From positions 124,001 through 188,000 of the forward strand of contig NZ_JADKYX010000004.1 in assembly GCF_016093545.1 (NCBI RefSeq): 64,000 nucleotides of DNA, in the 5' to 3' direction. Made by a program: the position numbers and the translations under genes. Positions within the stretch are counted from its first letter, which is position 1; every line of letters starts with the position of its first letter. This DNA comes from Massilia rhizosphaerae (lineage in GTDB: Bacteria > Pseudomonadota > Gammaproteobacteria > Burkholderiales > Burkholderiaceae_D). The notes below the pieces were generated by a model, which was not told the DNA's origin, made no database searches, and saw only the letters and a program-made list of their open reading frames with translations. Below are positions 1 through 10,300 of this stretch, piece after piece.

Positions 1-1
1 C

Positions 2-550
2 CCCCTCGCCAAGGCCCTCGTCGCCGGCGGCATCCGCGTGCTCGAAGTCACGCTGCGCACCAGGCACGGCCTGGAGGCGATCCGCGCGATGTCGCAGGTG
101 GAAGGCGCGATCGTCGGCGTCGGCACCCTGACCCAGCCGGAAGAACTGGCCGCGTCGCGTGACGCCGGCGCCGTGTTCGGCGTGTCGCCGGGCCTGACCC
201 CGGCGCTGATCGACGCCGCCAAGAAGAGCGGCCTGCCGATGCTGCCGGGCTGCATGACCCCGTCCGAAGTGATGGTGGCGCGCGAAGCCGGCTTCAAGCA
301 GCTGAAGCTGTTCCCGGCCGTGCCGGCGGGCGGCGTCGGCATGCTGAAGGCGCTGGGCGGTCCGCTGGCCGACATCACGTTCTGCCCGACGGGCGGCATC
401 TCGATCGAGACCGCGCCGCAATTCCTCGCGCTGAAGAACGTCGCGTGCGTGGGCGGCTCCTGGCTGACCCCGGCCGACGCGATGAAGGCCGGCGACTGGG
501 GCAAGATCACCGAACTGGCGAAAGCCGCCGCCGCGCTGAAGGCTGCCTGA
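2..550 (+). CDS. eda: KDPG/KHG aldolase, 5-prime end cut by window
   Basis: Class I aldolase that splits 2-keto-3-deoxy-6-phosphogluconate into pyruvate and glyceraldehyde 3-phosphate, the last step of the Entner-Doudoroff pathway; the family usually also acts on 4-hydroxy-2-oxoglutarate. About 182 residues are visible of the usual 205-215. The frame is open to the window edge. Family landmarks seen are VLEVTLRT (the catalytic Glu strand), GCMTPSE, and QLKLFPA with the Schiff-base lysine near visible residue 102, then the phosphate-binding PTGGIS loop. The true start lies upstream of the window. Whether it forms an edd-eda operon cannot be seen here. The next gene begins 21 bases after the stop and is unrelated, so it is probably the last gene of its transcript. 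Confidence 0.95.
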   Translation, partial: PLAKALVAGGIRVLEVTLRTRHGLEAIRAMSQVEGAIVGVGTLTQPEELAASRDAGAVFGVSPGLTPALIDAAKKSGLPMLPGCMTPSEVMVAREAGFKQLKLFPAVPAGGVGMLKALGGPLADITFCPTGGISIETAPQFLALKNVACVGGSWLTPADAMKAGDWGKITELAKAAAALKAA

Positions 551-571
551 GTTCCATCGCCTGCGGCGCAG

Positions 572-1135
572 GTGAGACAAGCGCGGCTCCGGGGCCTGAC
601 CCCGGGCGAGATACGCATGGCGTCGCTGCTGTTCGGCGACGCCATCGACTGCGCGCGCGTGCGCGTCCACGGCCGCCGCTACCTGCCGCTGGTGCAGCCG
701 AAAAACTGCGCCATGACGCCCAACGGCAGCATCTATTTCCACCCCTCCTGTTACCTGCCCGACTACGCGGCGGGCGACCCGCACACGATCCACTGGTTCA
801 TGCACGAGATGGTGCATGTGTGGCAGCACCAGCTCGGTTATCCGGTGCGGCTGCGCGGCGCCGTCCGCATCGGCCTGTCGTACCGCTACGAGCTGCGTCC
901 CGGTGCCTTGCTGTCCGACTACAACATGGAAGCCCAGGGTGACTTGCTCGCGGATTATTTCGCGCTGAAATACATGGGCAAACCGCGCGTGATGCGCCAG
1001 CGCCGCTATGCGGGCCAGCTCGCGTTGTACGAGCAGGTACTGGCGCGCTTCCTGGCCGACCCGCGCGACCCGGACAACCTGCCGCGCGGCGGCGCGCGCC
1101 GGCTCGTGCGCATGAAAGCGTCCGTCTCCGCCTGA
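572..1135 (+). CDS. Vgr-related protein with HExxH motif (putative metallopeptidase-like)
   Basis: A 187-residue protein starting at a GTG. It opens with the segment LTPGEIRMASLLFGDAIDC and carries HEMVHVWQHQLG with His78-Glu79 and His82, a zinc-peptidase HExxH signature, followed by a Glu/Asp-rich stretch (YNMEAQGDLLADYFALKY) that could supply the third ligand. I recognise this as the small family often annotated as Vgr-related or Rhs-type secretion protein; members often sit near type VI secretion genes, but this one is an orphan beside eda. There is no signal peptide or membrane segment. Proteolytic activity is inferred only from the motif. The start could also be the ATG at 617, but the earlier GTG keeps the conserved LTPGE segment. 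Confidence 0.75.
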   Translation: MRQARLRGLTPGEIRMASLLFGDAIDCARVRVHGRRYLPLVQPKNCAMTPNGSIYFHPSCYLPDYAAGDPHTIHWFMHEMVHVWQHQLGYPVRLRGAVRIGLSYRYELRPGALLSDYNMEAQGDLLADYFALKYMGKPRVMRQRRYAGQLALYEQVLARFLADPRDPDNLPRGGARRLVRMKASVSA

Positions 1136-1208
1136 GCTTGCGCGGCCTCAAAATTGGACAGCGGTGCTGCCGTAGGCTTTCGCCTTGCGCTCATCTTCTG
1201 CACGTCCC

Positions 1209-1703
1209 ATGTTCACCTTCCTCCGCAATCGGATTCCGTTTTTACTGGCTTGCGCCTGGCTCGCTGCCGCGCCGGCGCATGCCCGCGTCGGCGAGGCCGA
1301 GGTGCGCGAAGGCCCGCGCGGCGGCCCATGCTTCACGATCACCCCGCGCGAAGAACGCCTGGGCACGCCGGATTTCCAGGCGATCGTCGTGTGGGAGGGC
1401 GCGCGCCCGGTGTGGAAGATGACGATGCCCAGGGACCGTACGTTTCCCCTCACGTTCGGCATGTGCGTGCCGTACGGCGGCAGGGTGGCGTCGCTGCCGC
1501 GCACGGCGTCGGTCCCGTTGGCCCCGGGCCGGGTCTACAGCCTGCGCATCGAGGCGCGGCCGGGCGGCAACGGGCGCACGGCGGCGGCCTACGAGGCCAG
1601 GTTCTGCCTCGCGCGCCAGCCCGACGGCCGCGCCGTGGTGCACCAGATCTGGAATGGCGAGCGGGAAGGCCCGCGCCTGTACGGCTGCCTGCCGTCCGAC
1701 TAG
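1209..1703 (+). CDS. Secreted hypothetical protein
   Basis: A 164-residue protein with a clear signal peptide (basic start, then a hydrophobic core IPFLLACAWLAAAPAHA, likely cleavage after AHA). The mature part has four cysteines (PCF, MCVPYG, RFCLA, YGCLP), compatible with two disulfides in the periplasm. I do not recognise the family. The ATG at 1209 is preferred to a TTG at 1185 because it starts directly at the signal peptide. It stands between the Vgr-related gene and a convergent flagellin gene 12 bases away; no function can be given. Confidence 0.7.
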   Translation: MFTFLRNRIPFLLACAWLAAAPAHARVGEAEVREGPRGGPCFTITPREERLGTPDFQAIVVWEGARPVWKMTMPRDRTFPLTFGMCVPYGGRVASLPRTASVPLAPGRVYSLRIEARPGGNGRTAAAYEARFCLARQPDGRAVVHQIWNGEREGPRLYGCLPSD

Positions 1704-1715
1704 GACGGGCCGCGC

Positions 1716-2687
1716 TTACTGCAGCAGCGACATGACCATCGACGACATGCCGTTGGTCTGCTTCAGCATGGCGGTGCCGGCCTGCATCAGCATCTGGTTC
1801 GACGTCATGCTCGACGATTCGGTCGCGAAATCGACGTCCATGATGCGGCCCGTCGCCGCCTGCGTGTTGCTCGAGATGTTCGCCAGGTTGTTGTAGACGT
1901 GATCGAGGCGGTTCGAGATCGCGCCCAGCTTCGAGCGCAGCGCCGACACGGCGTCGATGGCGTCGCTCACGCCCTGGATCGCGGCCGTGGCGTCGGCGGT
2001 GCCGTTGTTGGCGGCGTTGGCGTCGCCCGTGCGGTCGGCCAGGGCATGGCCGATGGTCGCGACGGTGGCCGAGCTGTCGCCCGCGAAGCGTCCGGCGACG
2101 GCCGGATCGCCGCCGGTCGCACTCCGGATGGCGGTCTTGACGTCACCGAGTTCGGTGGCGAAGGTCGCGCTCATGGTTTCCGAACTGTCGGCGCCGATCT
2201 GGAACTTGACGGTACCGTTCAGCTTGCCGGCCAGCGCTGCCTTGGCCGGATTCGCATCCGCCGGGTCGTTCATGTTCAGCAAGCGGGTGCCGCCGAACTT
2301 GGTGTTGCTGAAGATATTGGAGAGTTCGTCCGTCAGCGAGTCGTATTCGGCCTGCATCGCCGTCTTGTCGTTGGCCGACGAGGAGCCGTCGGCGGCCTGG
2401 GTCGCCAGGTCCTTCATGCGCGTGAGGACGTTGTTGACTTCGTTCAGCGCGCCGTCGGCGGTCTGCAGCATCGAGATCGAGTTCTGGGTGTTGCGCATGG
2501 CGACCGCCATGCCGCTCGTCTGGGACTTCAGGCGGGTGGCGATCTGGAGGCCGGCGGCGTCGTCCGCTGCCGAATTGATGCGGTAGCCGGTCGACAGGCG
2601 GGTCATCGAGGTCGACAGGGCGGTCTGCGTGTGGCCCAGCGAATTTTGGGCCGAAAGCGAAGCGGGGTTGGTGTGAAGGCTCAGCAT
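1716..2687 (-). CDS. Flagellin (lateral-type, compact)
   Basis: Flagellar filament subunit of 323 residues. The N-terminal D0/D1 region (LSAQNSLGHTQTALSTSMTRLSTGYRINSAADDAAGLQIA) and C-terminal region (NISSNTQAATGRIMDVDFATESSSMTSNQMLMQAGTAML) are both intact and typical, with a short variable middle rich in Ala and Asp around residues 140-250. The size is small compared with phase-type flagellins of about 500 residues and resembles lateral flagellins. No other flagellar gene is near it (no fliD, fliS or second flagellin within the window), so it is a stand-alone filament gene. A palindrome lies in its leader (separate entry). It converges on the secreted protein gene with 12 bases between stops. 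Confidence 0.93.
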   Translation of the reverse strand: MLSLHTNPASLSAQNSLGHTQTALSTSMTRLSTGYRINSAADDAAGLQIATRLKSQTSGMAVAMRNTQNSISMLQTADGALNEVNNVLTRMKDLATQAADGSSSANDKTAMQAEYDSLTDELSNIFSNTKFGGTRLLNMNDPADANPAKAALAGKLNGTVKFQIGADSSETMSATFATELGDVKTAIRSATGGDPAVAGRFAGDSSATVATIGHALADRTGDANAANNGTADATAAIQGVSDAIDAVSALRSKLGAISNRLDHVYNNLANISSNTQAATGRIMDVDFATESSSMTSNQMLMQAGTAMLKQTNGMSSMVMSLLQ

Positions 2688-2710
2688 GGTCGGTGTCTTG
2701 TTGTGCGAAG

Positions 2711-2744
2711 GTCAAGGAACGTTCAATAACTGTTCCTTAATGAC
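2711..2744. promoter_or_regulatory. Inverted repeat in flagellin leader
   Basis: AAGGAAC at 2714-2720 and GTTCCTT at 2732-2738 pair perfectly across an 11-base loop, and GTCA/TGAC at the outer ends extend the stem after a small bulge. It lies 24-57 bases upstream of the flagellin ATG, so it could be an operator or an mRNA leader hairpin. The half-site GTTCCTT recurs at 2773. Function is inferred from position only. Confidence 0.5.
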
Positions 2745-2853
2745 AGGACGACCATATTGTTCGATTTATTAAGTTCCTTGTGGAAATATTTTTCGGATTT
2801 ACCGATTCGGCACTCATCGGCGCGGCGGATGCGGGGACGCGACGGGCGCGCCG

Positions 2854-4368
2854 TCACTGCACGCCCAGCGCCCCCAGCCTTTCGCGCGCATGCATCTGCC
2901 CCGGCTCCAGCGCCAGCGCCTGCCGGTAATTGGCGATGGCCGCGTCGCGCTCGCCCGTCGCTTCGTACGCCTGGCCCAGGCCATCGTAGAGGAAATCGAA
3001 GCGTTCCGGATACAGCTTCACACCCAGCCGGAACACTTGCATGGCGTCCGCCGCGCGGTGCTCGCGCAGCAGCTTCATGCCCCACTCGTGGGCTTGCAGC
3101 GGGCCGAGGGCGAGGTCCGGATTTTGCGCGTGCAGGCGTTCGTAGATGGCGGCGATGTGCTCGAAGCCTTGCTGGCCCAGCTGGTCGAGGAAGGTGTCCA
3201 GGGTCGGCGGCGCGCTCGCGGCGCGGTGCACGACGAACGACAGGAAGCCGGGCGGCGGACGGTTCGCGGCGAGGGCGTCGTCCAGCTGGCGGCGGGCGGG
3301 GGCGTCGTTCTTCAGGCGGGCGTCGAGGAAGCGTTCCACCAGGCGCGCCATCGCGCCGTACGCCTGCGCGACCTGGGCGCGCGTGCGCCCGGCGAAGGCG
3401 GCGTCCGGGGCCATGCGCTGCGACCACGACGAAAATTCCAGGTGGCTCGCGGCATCGAGCGTGGCGAGGTAGACGTCGCCATAGCGCATGCGCGCCAGCA
3501 GTTCGCTGCCGATCGCGCCTTCGTCCTGCAGGCGCGTCATGTACAGCAGCGGGATGCCCAGGCGTTCCGGCGTGACGTATTTCGCGGCGCGCGGGCCGCC
3601 GTTGACGTAGTCGTAGGCGGCGCGCAGCGAGCCGTCCAGGGTGACGAGGGCACGGATGCGGTCGTCGCGGGCCGCGGCCAGCACGCTCGCGAGGCTGCCC
3701 CAGCTGTGGCCGACGACGGCGATGCGGCGCGTGTCGGCCTGCGGCAGCGTGTGGGCGTAGCCGACGAGGAAGCCGATGTCGGCGGCCTGCGCCTCCGCGC
3801 TTTCGAGGTCGGCCGTCATCGCGTGCGAGCGCGGGCCCAGCGACGGCGTGGCGATCACGATATAGCCATGGCTTGCAAGATACTCGCACAGGTCGGCGTT
3901 TTCGACGGCGTAGGCGCTGTGGCTCGGCGCGTAGATCACGACGGGGAATTTACCGGGGCGCTCGGGCGCGTCGCGCAGCGCGTGCATGGGGCTTTGCAGC
4001 GCGTGCCGGACCTCCGGGCCGCGCGTCTCGACGAGCGCGTCGGTGGCGCGGCGCACCTGGTCGGGCATGCGGCTGAATTCTTCCTCGGTCGCGACGGTGC
4101 TCGCGTAGTCGCGGAAGACCATCGCGCCGCCCGTGCCGATGGCCGGATACCAGATCAGCGTCTGCAGCGGACGCGAACGGTCGCCGCTCGTCGCCTGCGC
4201 CGTGACGGGATTGCGCGGGTGCTGGTAGACGCGCGCGCGGTCGTACTGCTGGCGGACGTGGAAACCGACGCGGTAGGGGCCGCTCGGGGCGGTCGGCGTG
4301 AAGTCGGCGGCCGTCGCGGTGTGGGCGAGGACGAAGGCGAGCAGCAGGGTGTGCAGGGTCCGGAGCAT
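2854..4368 (-). CDS. Secreted alpha/beta hydrolase with C-terminal TPR-like region
   Basis: A 504-residue exported serine hydrolase. The start at 4368 begins a good signal peptide ([21 protein letters not shown]); an upstream ATG at 4419 would bury it, so it was not used. The nucleophile elbow GHSWGS is near residue 220, preceded by [29 protein letters not shown], the oxyanion region seen in platelet-activating-factor-acetylhydrolase-like and dienelactone-hydrolase-like enzymes. The last about 110 residues ([48 protein letters not shown]) look like TPR repeats, an unusual addition that suggests a protein partner. Substrate unknown. It is divergent from rpiA. Confidence 0.8.
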   Translation of the reverse strand: MLRTLHTLLLAFVLAHTATAADFTPTAPSGPYRVGFHVRQQYDRARVYQHPRNPVTAQATSGDRSRPLQTLIWYPAIGTGGAMVFRDYASTVATEEEFSRMPDQVRRATDALVETRGPEVRHALQSPMHALRDAPERPGKFPVVIYAPSHSAYAVENADLCEYLASHGYIVIATPSLGPRSHAMTADLESAEAQAADIGFLVGYAHTLPQADTRRIAVVGHSWGSLASVLAAARDDRIRALVTLDGSLRAAYDYVNGGPRAAKYVTPERLGIPLLYMTRLQDEGAIGSELLARMRYGDVYLATLDAASHLEFSSWSQRMAPDAAFAGRTRAQVAQAYGAMARLVERFLDARLKNDAPARRQLDDALAANRPPPGFLSFVVHRAASAPPTLDTFLDQLGQQGFEHIAAIYERLHAQNPDLALGPLQAHEWGMKLLREHRAADAMQVFRLGVKLYPERFDFLYDGLGQAYEATGERDAAIANYRQALALEPGQMHARERLGALGVQ

Positions 4369-4527
4369 GTGTCGTGGCCAGTGTTTCTTCGGTTGCAAGA
4401 TTATATGCCCAATTGGCATGAAAACTGTCGCGAAAGCGCGGCGAAGATGCGGCGCACCGCGGCGGATGTGGCAAGAACAGCATGCGAATCCGTTAAAATG
4501 TCGGATTCTTCACCTTCTACCAACATC

Positions 4528-5205
4528 ATGACCCAGGACGAACTCAAGCAGGCAGTGGCCCGCGCCGCCATCGACTACGTGGTCGACGGCGAAATCATCG
4601 GCGTCGGCACCGGCTCCACCGCCAATTTCTTCATCGACGAACTCGGCAAGATCAAATCGCGCATCAAGGGCGCCGTGGCGTCGTCGGAAGCGACGGCGAC
4701 GCGCCTGCGCGGTCACGGCATCGAGGTGTTCGACCTGAACGACGTCGCATCGATTTCCGTCTACGTGGACGGCGCCGACGAGATCGACGCCGCCGGCGCC
4801 ATGATCAAGGGCGGCGGCGCGGCCCTCACGCGCGAAAAGATCGTCGCGTCCGTGTCCGGTAAATTCGTGTGCATCGCGGACGGCTCCAAGCTGGTCGAGA
4901 CGCTGGGACAATTCCCCCTGCCGGTCGAAGTCGTGCCGATGGCCGCGAACGCCGTCAGCCGCAAACTGGCCGCACTGGGCGGGCAACCGCGCCTGCGCAC
5001 CAAGCCGGGCAGCAGCGACGCGTTCGTCACCGACAACGGCGGCCATATCCTCGACGTGGCCGGCTTGTCCATCACGGATCCGGTGGCGCTGGAATCGGAC
5101 ATCAACCAGATCGTCGGCGTGATCGCCGTCGGCCTGTTCGCCCGCCGCGGCGCCGACGTCTGCCTGCTGGGCACGGGCGACGGCGTCAAGACGCTGACGT
5201 TCTGA
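4528..5205 (+). CDS. rpiA: Ribose-5-phosphate isomerase A
   Basis: Interconverts ribose 5-phosphate and ribulose 5-phosphate in the non-oxidative pentose phosphate pathway; cytoplasmic. The 225-residue product has the family motifs [11 protein letters not shown] (phosphate loop), YVDGADEID with the catalytic Asp, and [12 protein letters not shown]. The ATG at 4528 matches the usual family start MTQDELK. An ATG at 4498 is in frame but sits in the sequence GTTAAAATG, which looks like a -10 box, so it is more likely part of the promoter. The lipoprotein gene follows after 2 bases and is probably co-transcribed. Confidence 0.95.
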   Translation: MTQDELKQAVARAAIDYVVDGEIIGVGTGSTANFFIDELGKIKSRIKGAVASSEATATRLRGHGIEVFDLNDVASISVYVDGADEIDAAGAMIKGGGAALTREKIVASVSGKFVCIADGSKLVETLGQFPLPVEVVPMAANAVSRKLAALGGQPRLRTKPGSSDAFVTDNGGHILDVAGLSITDPVALESDINQIVGVIAVGLFARRGADVCLLGTGDGVKTLTF

Positions 5206-5207
5206 TC

Positions 5208-5543
5208 ATGCGGCGCGCTCCGGTCCTCTTGTCGTTCGCCCTGGTGGCCCTGGCGGCCGTGGTGGGCCTGGGCGGCTGTTCCATATTGCACAAGCGCATG
5301 CCGGCGCCGCCCGCGCCGGCCGCGCCCGTGGCGGACGCAACGCCCGCCGTCGAGACGATTCCGTTCCACACGGGCGTGTCGTCGGCCACCGTCGAGAAGA
5401 TGGCGAAGCAGCAAGGCTGTACGGGCGGGCAGGGCGCCGGGCTGATCACGGAGCCGGGGCCTGTGGAGGTCTATCGCATGCGCTGCGACAGTGGAAAAGT
5501 GTTCATGGCGCGCTGCGAGCTGCGCCAGTGCAAACAGATGTAG
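5208..5543 (+). CDS. Small lipoprotein, unknown function
   Basis: A 111-residue protein with a signal peptide ending in the lipobox LGGC, so it is probably lipidated at Cys. A Pro/Ala-rich spacer follows, and then a compact domain with three to four cysteines (KQQGCTGG, MRCDSGKVFMARCELRQCKQM). I do not recognise the family, but the Cys-rich tail predicts disulfides in the periplasm. It starts 2 bases after rpiA and so is likely in the same transcript. Its TAG stop codon is the first three bases of a REP-like palindrome (separate entry). Confidence 0.8.
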   Translation: MRRAPVLLSFALVALAAVVGLGGCSILHKRMPAPPAPAAPVADATPAVETIPFHTGVSSATVEKMAKQQGCTGGQGAGLITEPGPVEVYRMRCDSGKVFMARCELRQCKQM

Positions 5544-5640
5544 GGTGGACGGGTTCCCCGTCCACGCGTTCAACTCACTTGGGCGCAGCAGTAATGCAAG
5601 CGCTTGCTGGACGCGTGGACGGCGGAGCCGTCCACCCTAC
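5540..5640. repeat. REP/BIME-like composite palindrome, copy 1
   Basis: Two hairpins face each other. The left one at 5545-5565 has arms GTGGACGGG and CCCGTCCAC around TTC; the right one at 5615-5635 has arms GTGGACGGC and GCCGTCCAC around GGA. The outer ends TAGGGTGGAC and GTCCACCCTA also pair with each other, so the whole element is one large inverted repeat. A perfect 12-base palindrome GCAAGCGCTTGC is in the middle (5596-5607). It separates the convergent lipoprotein and yggX genes. A related copy with the two arm types in the opposite order is at 11500-11611. Confidence 0.88.
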
Positions 5641-5643
5641 CGA

Positions 5644-5916
5644 TCAGGCGGTCGGCGGCACGTAACCGGAGGCCTCGTCCGCGCCTTCGCCGAAGAAATG
5701 ACGCTCCATCTGCGTGGCCAGGTATTTGCGGGCGCGCGCGTCCGCCATGTTCAGCCGGTTTTCGTTGATGAGCATGGTCTGGTGCTTGAGCCAGCCCTCC
5801 CAGGCTTCCTTCGACACGCTTTCATAGATGCGCTTGCCCAATTCGCCCGGGTACGGCGGGAAGGCCAGGCCTTCGGCTTCCTTGTTCAGTTTGATGCAAT
5901 GGACGGTGCGGGCCAT
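5644..5916 (-). CDS. yggX: Probable Fe(2+)-trafficking protein YggX
   Basis: A 90-residue cytoplasmic protein of the YggX family, which protects iron-sulphur clusters against oxidative damage and is thought to help iron trafficking. It shows the family start [10 protein letters not shown] with the conserved Cys7, then [41 protein letters not shown] and the C-terminal [13 protein letters not shown]. Length is exactly usual. It lies downstream of argA on the same strand with a 58-base gap and ends only 3 bases from a REP-like palindrome. Confidence 0.96.
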   Translation of the reverse strand: MARTVHCIKLNKEAEGLAFPPYPGELGKRIYESVSKEAWEGWLKHQTMLINENRLNMADARARKYLATQMERHFFGEGADEASGYVPPTA

Positions 5917-5974
5917 GTTCTTGCTCCTGGTTCGGTATCGGAAAACGTGATTATAAATCGGCGCGCCCCGGCCG

Positions 5975-7288
5975 TCAGAGCTGCTTGATCAAGATCTGCG
6001 ACCTGCGTTGCCAGTTGTACATATGCGCCCGGTCCTTGGGCAGGTCGTCGACGGTCGCCGGCACGAAGCCGCGCTTCTTGAACCAGTGCGACGTGCGCGT
6101 GGTCAGCACGAACAGCTTCGTCATGCCGGCCGCGCGGGCGCGGTTTTCCATGTGCTTGAGGATGCGTTCGCCGTCGCCCTGGGTCTGCGCGTCCTGGCTC
6201 ACTGTCAGGCAGGCCATCTCCGCCATCTTCGATTCCGGGAACGGGTACAGCGCGGCGCAGCCGAAGATGACGCCGTCGTGCTCGATCACGGAAAACTGTT
6301 CGATTTCGCGTTCGATCAGCTCGCGCGGGCGCTTGACCAGCGTGCCGTCCGCTTCCAGCGGCTCGATGAGCTTGATGATCCCGCCGACGTCCTCGATGGT
6401 GGCCTTGCGCAGGCTTTCCAGGTTGTCGTGCGTGATCATGGTGCCCACGCCGTCGTGGGTGAACAGTTCCAGCAGCGCGGAGCCGTCCAGCGAGAACGGG
6501 ACGATGTGGGCGCGGTCCACGCCGCTGTTGCAGGCCTTGATCGCGTGCTGCAGGTAGAACGACGCGTCGTTCGGCAGGAAGCCCGCCTGCAGCACGGCTT
6601 CGGCCTGGTGCGACGACAGTTCGCGGATGTCGCCGCCGCCGGCGTCCTTCATCAGCGGGGTTTCGGTGATGAAGATGAGTTTTTCGGCGTGCAGGGCGAT
6701 CGCGGCGGACACCGCCACGTCTTCCATCGTCAGGTTGAACACTTCGCCGGTCGGCGAGAAGCCCAGCGGCGACAGCAGGACGATGTTGTCCTCGGTTTCC
6801 AGGATGGGCTGGATCTTGTCGGCGGCGACCTTGCGCGTGACGCCCGTCAGCTCGTGGTCGACGCCGTCGATCACGCCGAGCGGGCGCGCGGTGACGAAAT
6901 TGCCGGAGACGATGCTGATGTTCGCATTCGACATCGGCGTGTTGGGCAAACCCTGGCTGAACGCGCCCTCGATGTCCAGGCGCAGTTCGCCGGCGGCTTC
7001 CTTCGCGCATTCCATCGCGGCGCTGTCCGTGACGCGCACGCCGTTGTGGAAGCGGCCCGCGACGTTGCGCAGCGCGAGCTGTTCGGCCACCTGCGGCCGC
7101 GACCCGTGCACGAGCACGACGCGGATGCCCAGGCCGACCAGCAGCGACAGGTCCTGCGCGAGCACGGGCAGGGCGCCGGCCGCGACCAGTTCACCGGGGA
7201 AAGCGACGACGAAGGTCTTGCCGCCGAAAGCGTGAATATACGGCGCGACGGAGCGCAGCCACTGGACGAATTGGGTAGGGTTTTCCAT
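5975..7288 (-). CDS. argA: N-acetylglutamate synthase
   Basis: Acetylates glutamate with acetyl-CoA in the first step of arginine synthesis; cytoplasmic. The 437-residue protein has an amino-acid-kinase-like domain (about residues 1-290, with [11 protein letters not shown] and [20 protein letters not shown]) and a C-terminal GNAT acetyltransferase domain ([17 protein letters not shown], then the acetyl-CoA loop [10 protein letters not shown]). This is the classical long ArgA form of gamma- and betaproteobacteria. The start at 7288 (MENPTQFVQ) is chosen; an ATG at 7297 is possible but overlaps a TATAAT sequence on this strand at 7296-7301. It is divergent from hrpA with 54 bases between the starts. 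Confidence 0.94.
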   Translation of the reverse strand: MENPTQFVQWLRSVAPYIHAFGGKTFVVAFPGELVAAGALPVLAQDLSLLVGLGIRVVLVHGSRPQVAEQLALRNVAGRFHNGVRVTDSAAMECAKEAAGELRLDIEGAFSQGLPNTPMSNANISIVSGNFVTARPLGVIDGVDHELTGVTRKVAADKIQPILETEDNIVLLSPLGFSPTGEVFNLTMEDVAVSAAIALHAEKLIFITETPLMKDAGGGDIRELSSHQAEAVLQAGFLPNDASFYLQHAIKACNSGVDRAHIVPFSLDGSALLELFTHDGVGTMITHDNLESLRKATIEDVGGIIKLIEPLEADGTLVKRPRELIEREIEQFSVIEHDGVIFGCAALYPFPESKMAEMACLTVSQDAQTQGDGERILKHMENRARAAGMTKLFVLTTRTSHWFKKRGFVPATVDDLPKDRAHMYNWQRRSQILIKQL

Positions 7289-7342
7289 TTGCCGCATTAT
7301 AATTCGCTGCGCGACTTGCGCACTGAATCCTAGCAAAAATCA

Positions 7343-10300
7343 ATGTCTGAACAGAGTAACAAGCCTGCGCCGAACCCGGCGCGCGCCGCTTCCCCCGACC
7401 GCCGCTCGCAACCGCGCAACGACGCGCGCCGCGGACCGCGTCCGCCCGCGCGCGAGGGCGCGCTCGCGAACGCGCTCGCGCAGGCCCAGGTGCGCGCGCC
7501 GCGCGCGGATACCGGCCCGCAGGAACGCCCGCCGCGCCAGCGCGAAGGCGACGCGCGTCCGCGTCCGGACCGCCCCGCGCGCAACGAGGCCCGCAAGGAG
7601 CCGGTGCGCAATCCGCTCCCGCCGATCACCTTCCCGGAAGACCTGCCCGTCTCGGGCCGGCGCGCCGAAATCGCCAGGACGCTGATGGAGAACCAGGTCG
7701 TGATCGTGTCCGGCGAAACCGGCTCGGGCAAGACGACGCAGCTGCCGAAGATCTGCCTGGAACTGGGACGCGGCGAGAAGGGCATGATCGGCCACACGCA
7801 GCCGCGCCGCATCGCCGCGTCGTCGACGGCGAAGCGCATCGCGCACGAACTGGGCTCGCCGCTGGGCGAGCACGTGGGCTACAAGGTCCGCTTCAACGAC
7901 ACGCTGTCGCCCGGCGCCTGGGTCAAGCTGATGACGGACGGGATCCTGCTGGCCGAAACGCAGACCGACCCGCTCCTCAAGGCCTACGACACGATCATCA
8001 TCGACGAGGCGCACGAGCGCAGCCTGAACATCGACTTCCTGCTCGGCTACCTGAAGCAGATCCTGCCGCGCCGGCCGGACCTGAAGGTGATCATCACGTC
8101 GGCGACGATCGACGCCGACCGCTTCGCGCGCCATTTCGGCACGCCTACGACACCGGCGCCCGTCATCGAAGTGTCGGGCCGTCTGTACAAGGTCGAGGTG
8201 CGTTACCGCCCCGTCGAACGCGACCAGGAATTCGCGCCCGCCGCCGACGGTAAATCCGTCTCGAAGGCGCAGGCGGCGCGCGACAAGCGCGACCTGATGG
8301 ATGCCGTCGTCGACGGCGTCGACGAGGTGTGTCGCCTGGGGCAGGGCGACGTGCTCGTGTTCCTGCCCGGCGAGCGCGAGATCCGCGACTGCGCCGAGGC
8401 GCTGCGCAAGCATCATCCGCCGCACGTGGAAATCCTGCCGCTGTTCGCGCGCCTGTCCGTCGAAGAACAGGACCGCGTGTTCCGCACGACCAACGCGCGC
8501 CGCATCGTGCTGGCCACGAACGTGGCCGAGACGTCGCTGACGGTGCCGGGCATCCGCTACGTCGTCGATGCCGGCCTGGCGCGCGTAAAACGCTACAGCT
8601 ACCGCAACAAGGTCGAGCAACTGCAGATCGAGGCGATCTCGCAGGCCGCTGCCAACCAGCGCGCGGGCCGGTGCGGCCGCGTCGCGGACGGTGTCTGCAT
8701 CCGCCTGTACGAGGAAAACGATTTCCTGCAGCGTCCGAAATTCACGGACCCGGAAATCCTGCGCTCGTCGCTGGCGGCCGTCATCCTGCGCATGAAGTCC
8801 CTGCACCTGGCGGACGTGGAGACCTTCCCGTTCGTCGAGCCGCCGCAGGGCCGCGCCATCGCCGACGGTTACCAGCTGCTGCAGGAACTGGGCGCCGTCG
8901 ACGACGCCAACGAGCTGACGACGATGGGCCGCAAGCTGGCCAAGCTGCCGCTCGACCCGCGCGTGGGCCGCATGATCCTGGCCGCCGTCGATAACGTTTG
9001 CCTGACCGAGATGCTGATCATCGCGTCCGCGCTGTCCGTGCAGGACCCGCGCGACCGGCCGATGGAATACCAGCAGCAGGCCGACGAGAAGCACAAGAAA
9101 TTCGCGGACGAGAAGAGCGAGTTCCTGGGCTTCCTGAAGATCTGGCGCTGGTTCGAGCAGGCCATCGAGCACAAGAAAACGAACCGCCAGCTGCAGGACA
9201 ACTGCCGCGAGAATTTCCTGTCTCAGGTCCGCCTGCGCGAGTGGCGCGACGTGCATTCGCAACTGCTCACGATCGTGAAGGAGCAGGGCTGGCGCCTGAA
9301 CGACGCGCCCGCGACGTACGAGCAGCTGCACATGGCGCTGCTGACTGGTTTGCTGGGCAATATCGGGTACAAGATGGAAGAGGAAGGCGAAACGGCTTCC
9401 GGTGGAGCGCAAGGCGGCGGCGCCTACCTGGGCGCGCGCGGCATCAAGTTCCACATCTGGCCCGGGTCCACCCTGGGCAAGAAGGCCGGCAAATGGATCA
9501 TGGCGGCGGAGCTGGTCGAGACGACGCGCCTGTACGCGCGCTGCATCGCGCAGATCCAGCCGGAATGGATCGAAAAGATCGGCGGCCACCTGCTGAAGAA
9601 ATCGTGGGGCGAGCCGCGGTGGGAAAAGCGCACGGCGCAGGTGACGGCCAGCGAACGCGCGACCCTGTACGGCATCGTGGTGTATAGCCAGCGCCGCATC
9701 AACTACGCCCTGCACAACCCGGCGGAAGCGCGCGAGATCTTCATCCGCGACGCGCTGGTGGGCGGCGACTACGAGACCCGCTCGCCGTTCTTCGCCCACA
9801 ACCACAAGCTGATCCGCGAAATCGAGAACCTCGAGCACAAGTCGCGCCGCCTGGACGTGCTCGTGGACGACCAGCTGATCTACGCGTTCTACGACAAGGA
9901 AATCCCGGGCGACGTCGTGAACGGCGCGGGTTTTGAAAAATGGTACAAGGACGCGGCGCGCGACAATCCGAAGCTCCTGTACCTGAACCGCGAAGAGCTG
10001 ATGCGCCACGAGGCGGCTGGTGTCACGACGGAGCTGTTCCCGAAGACGATGAACGTCACCGGCATCGAGATGGGCCTCACGTACCACTTCGAGCCGGGCA
10101 GCCCGCGCGACGGCGTGACGTTGACGGTGCCGCTGTTCGCGCTGAACCAGATCCCGCGCGAGCGCGCGGACTGGCTCGTGCCGGGCATGCTGAAGGAGAA
10201 GGTGCAGCTGCTGCTGAAGTCCCTGCCGCAGAAGCTGCGCCGCCATTGCGTGCCCCTGCCGGAGTACGCCGCGCGCTTCTTCGAGCGCAACGAGGACCCG

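Noticed and set aside
2890..4527. Upstream extension of the rpiA open frame
   Set aside because: RpiA homology begins at 4528; the extension lies antisense to the hydrolase and has shadow composition.
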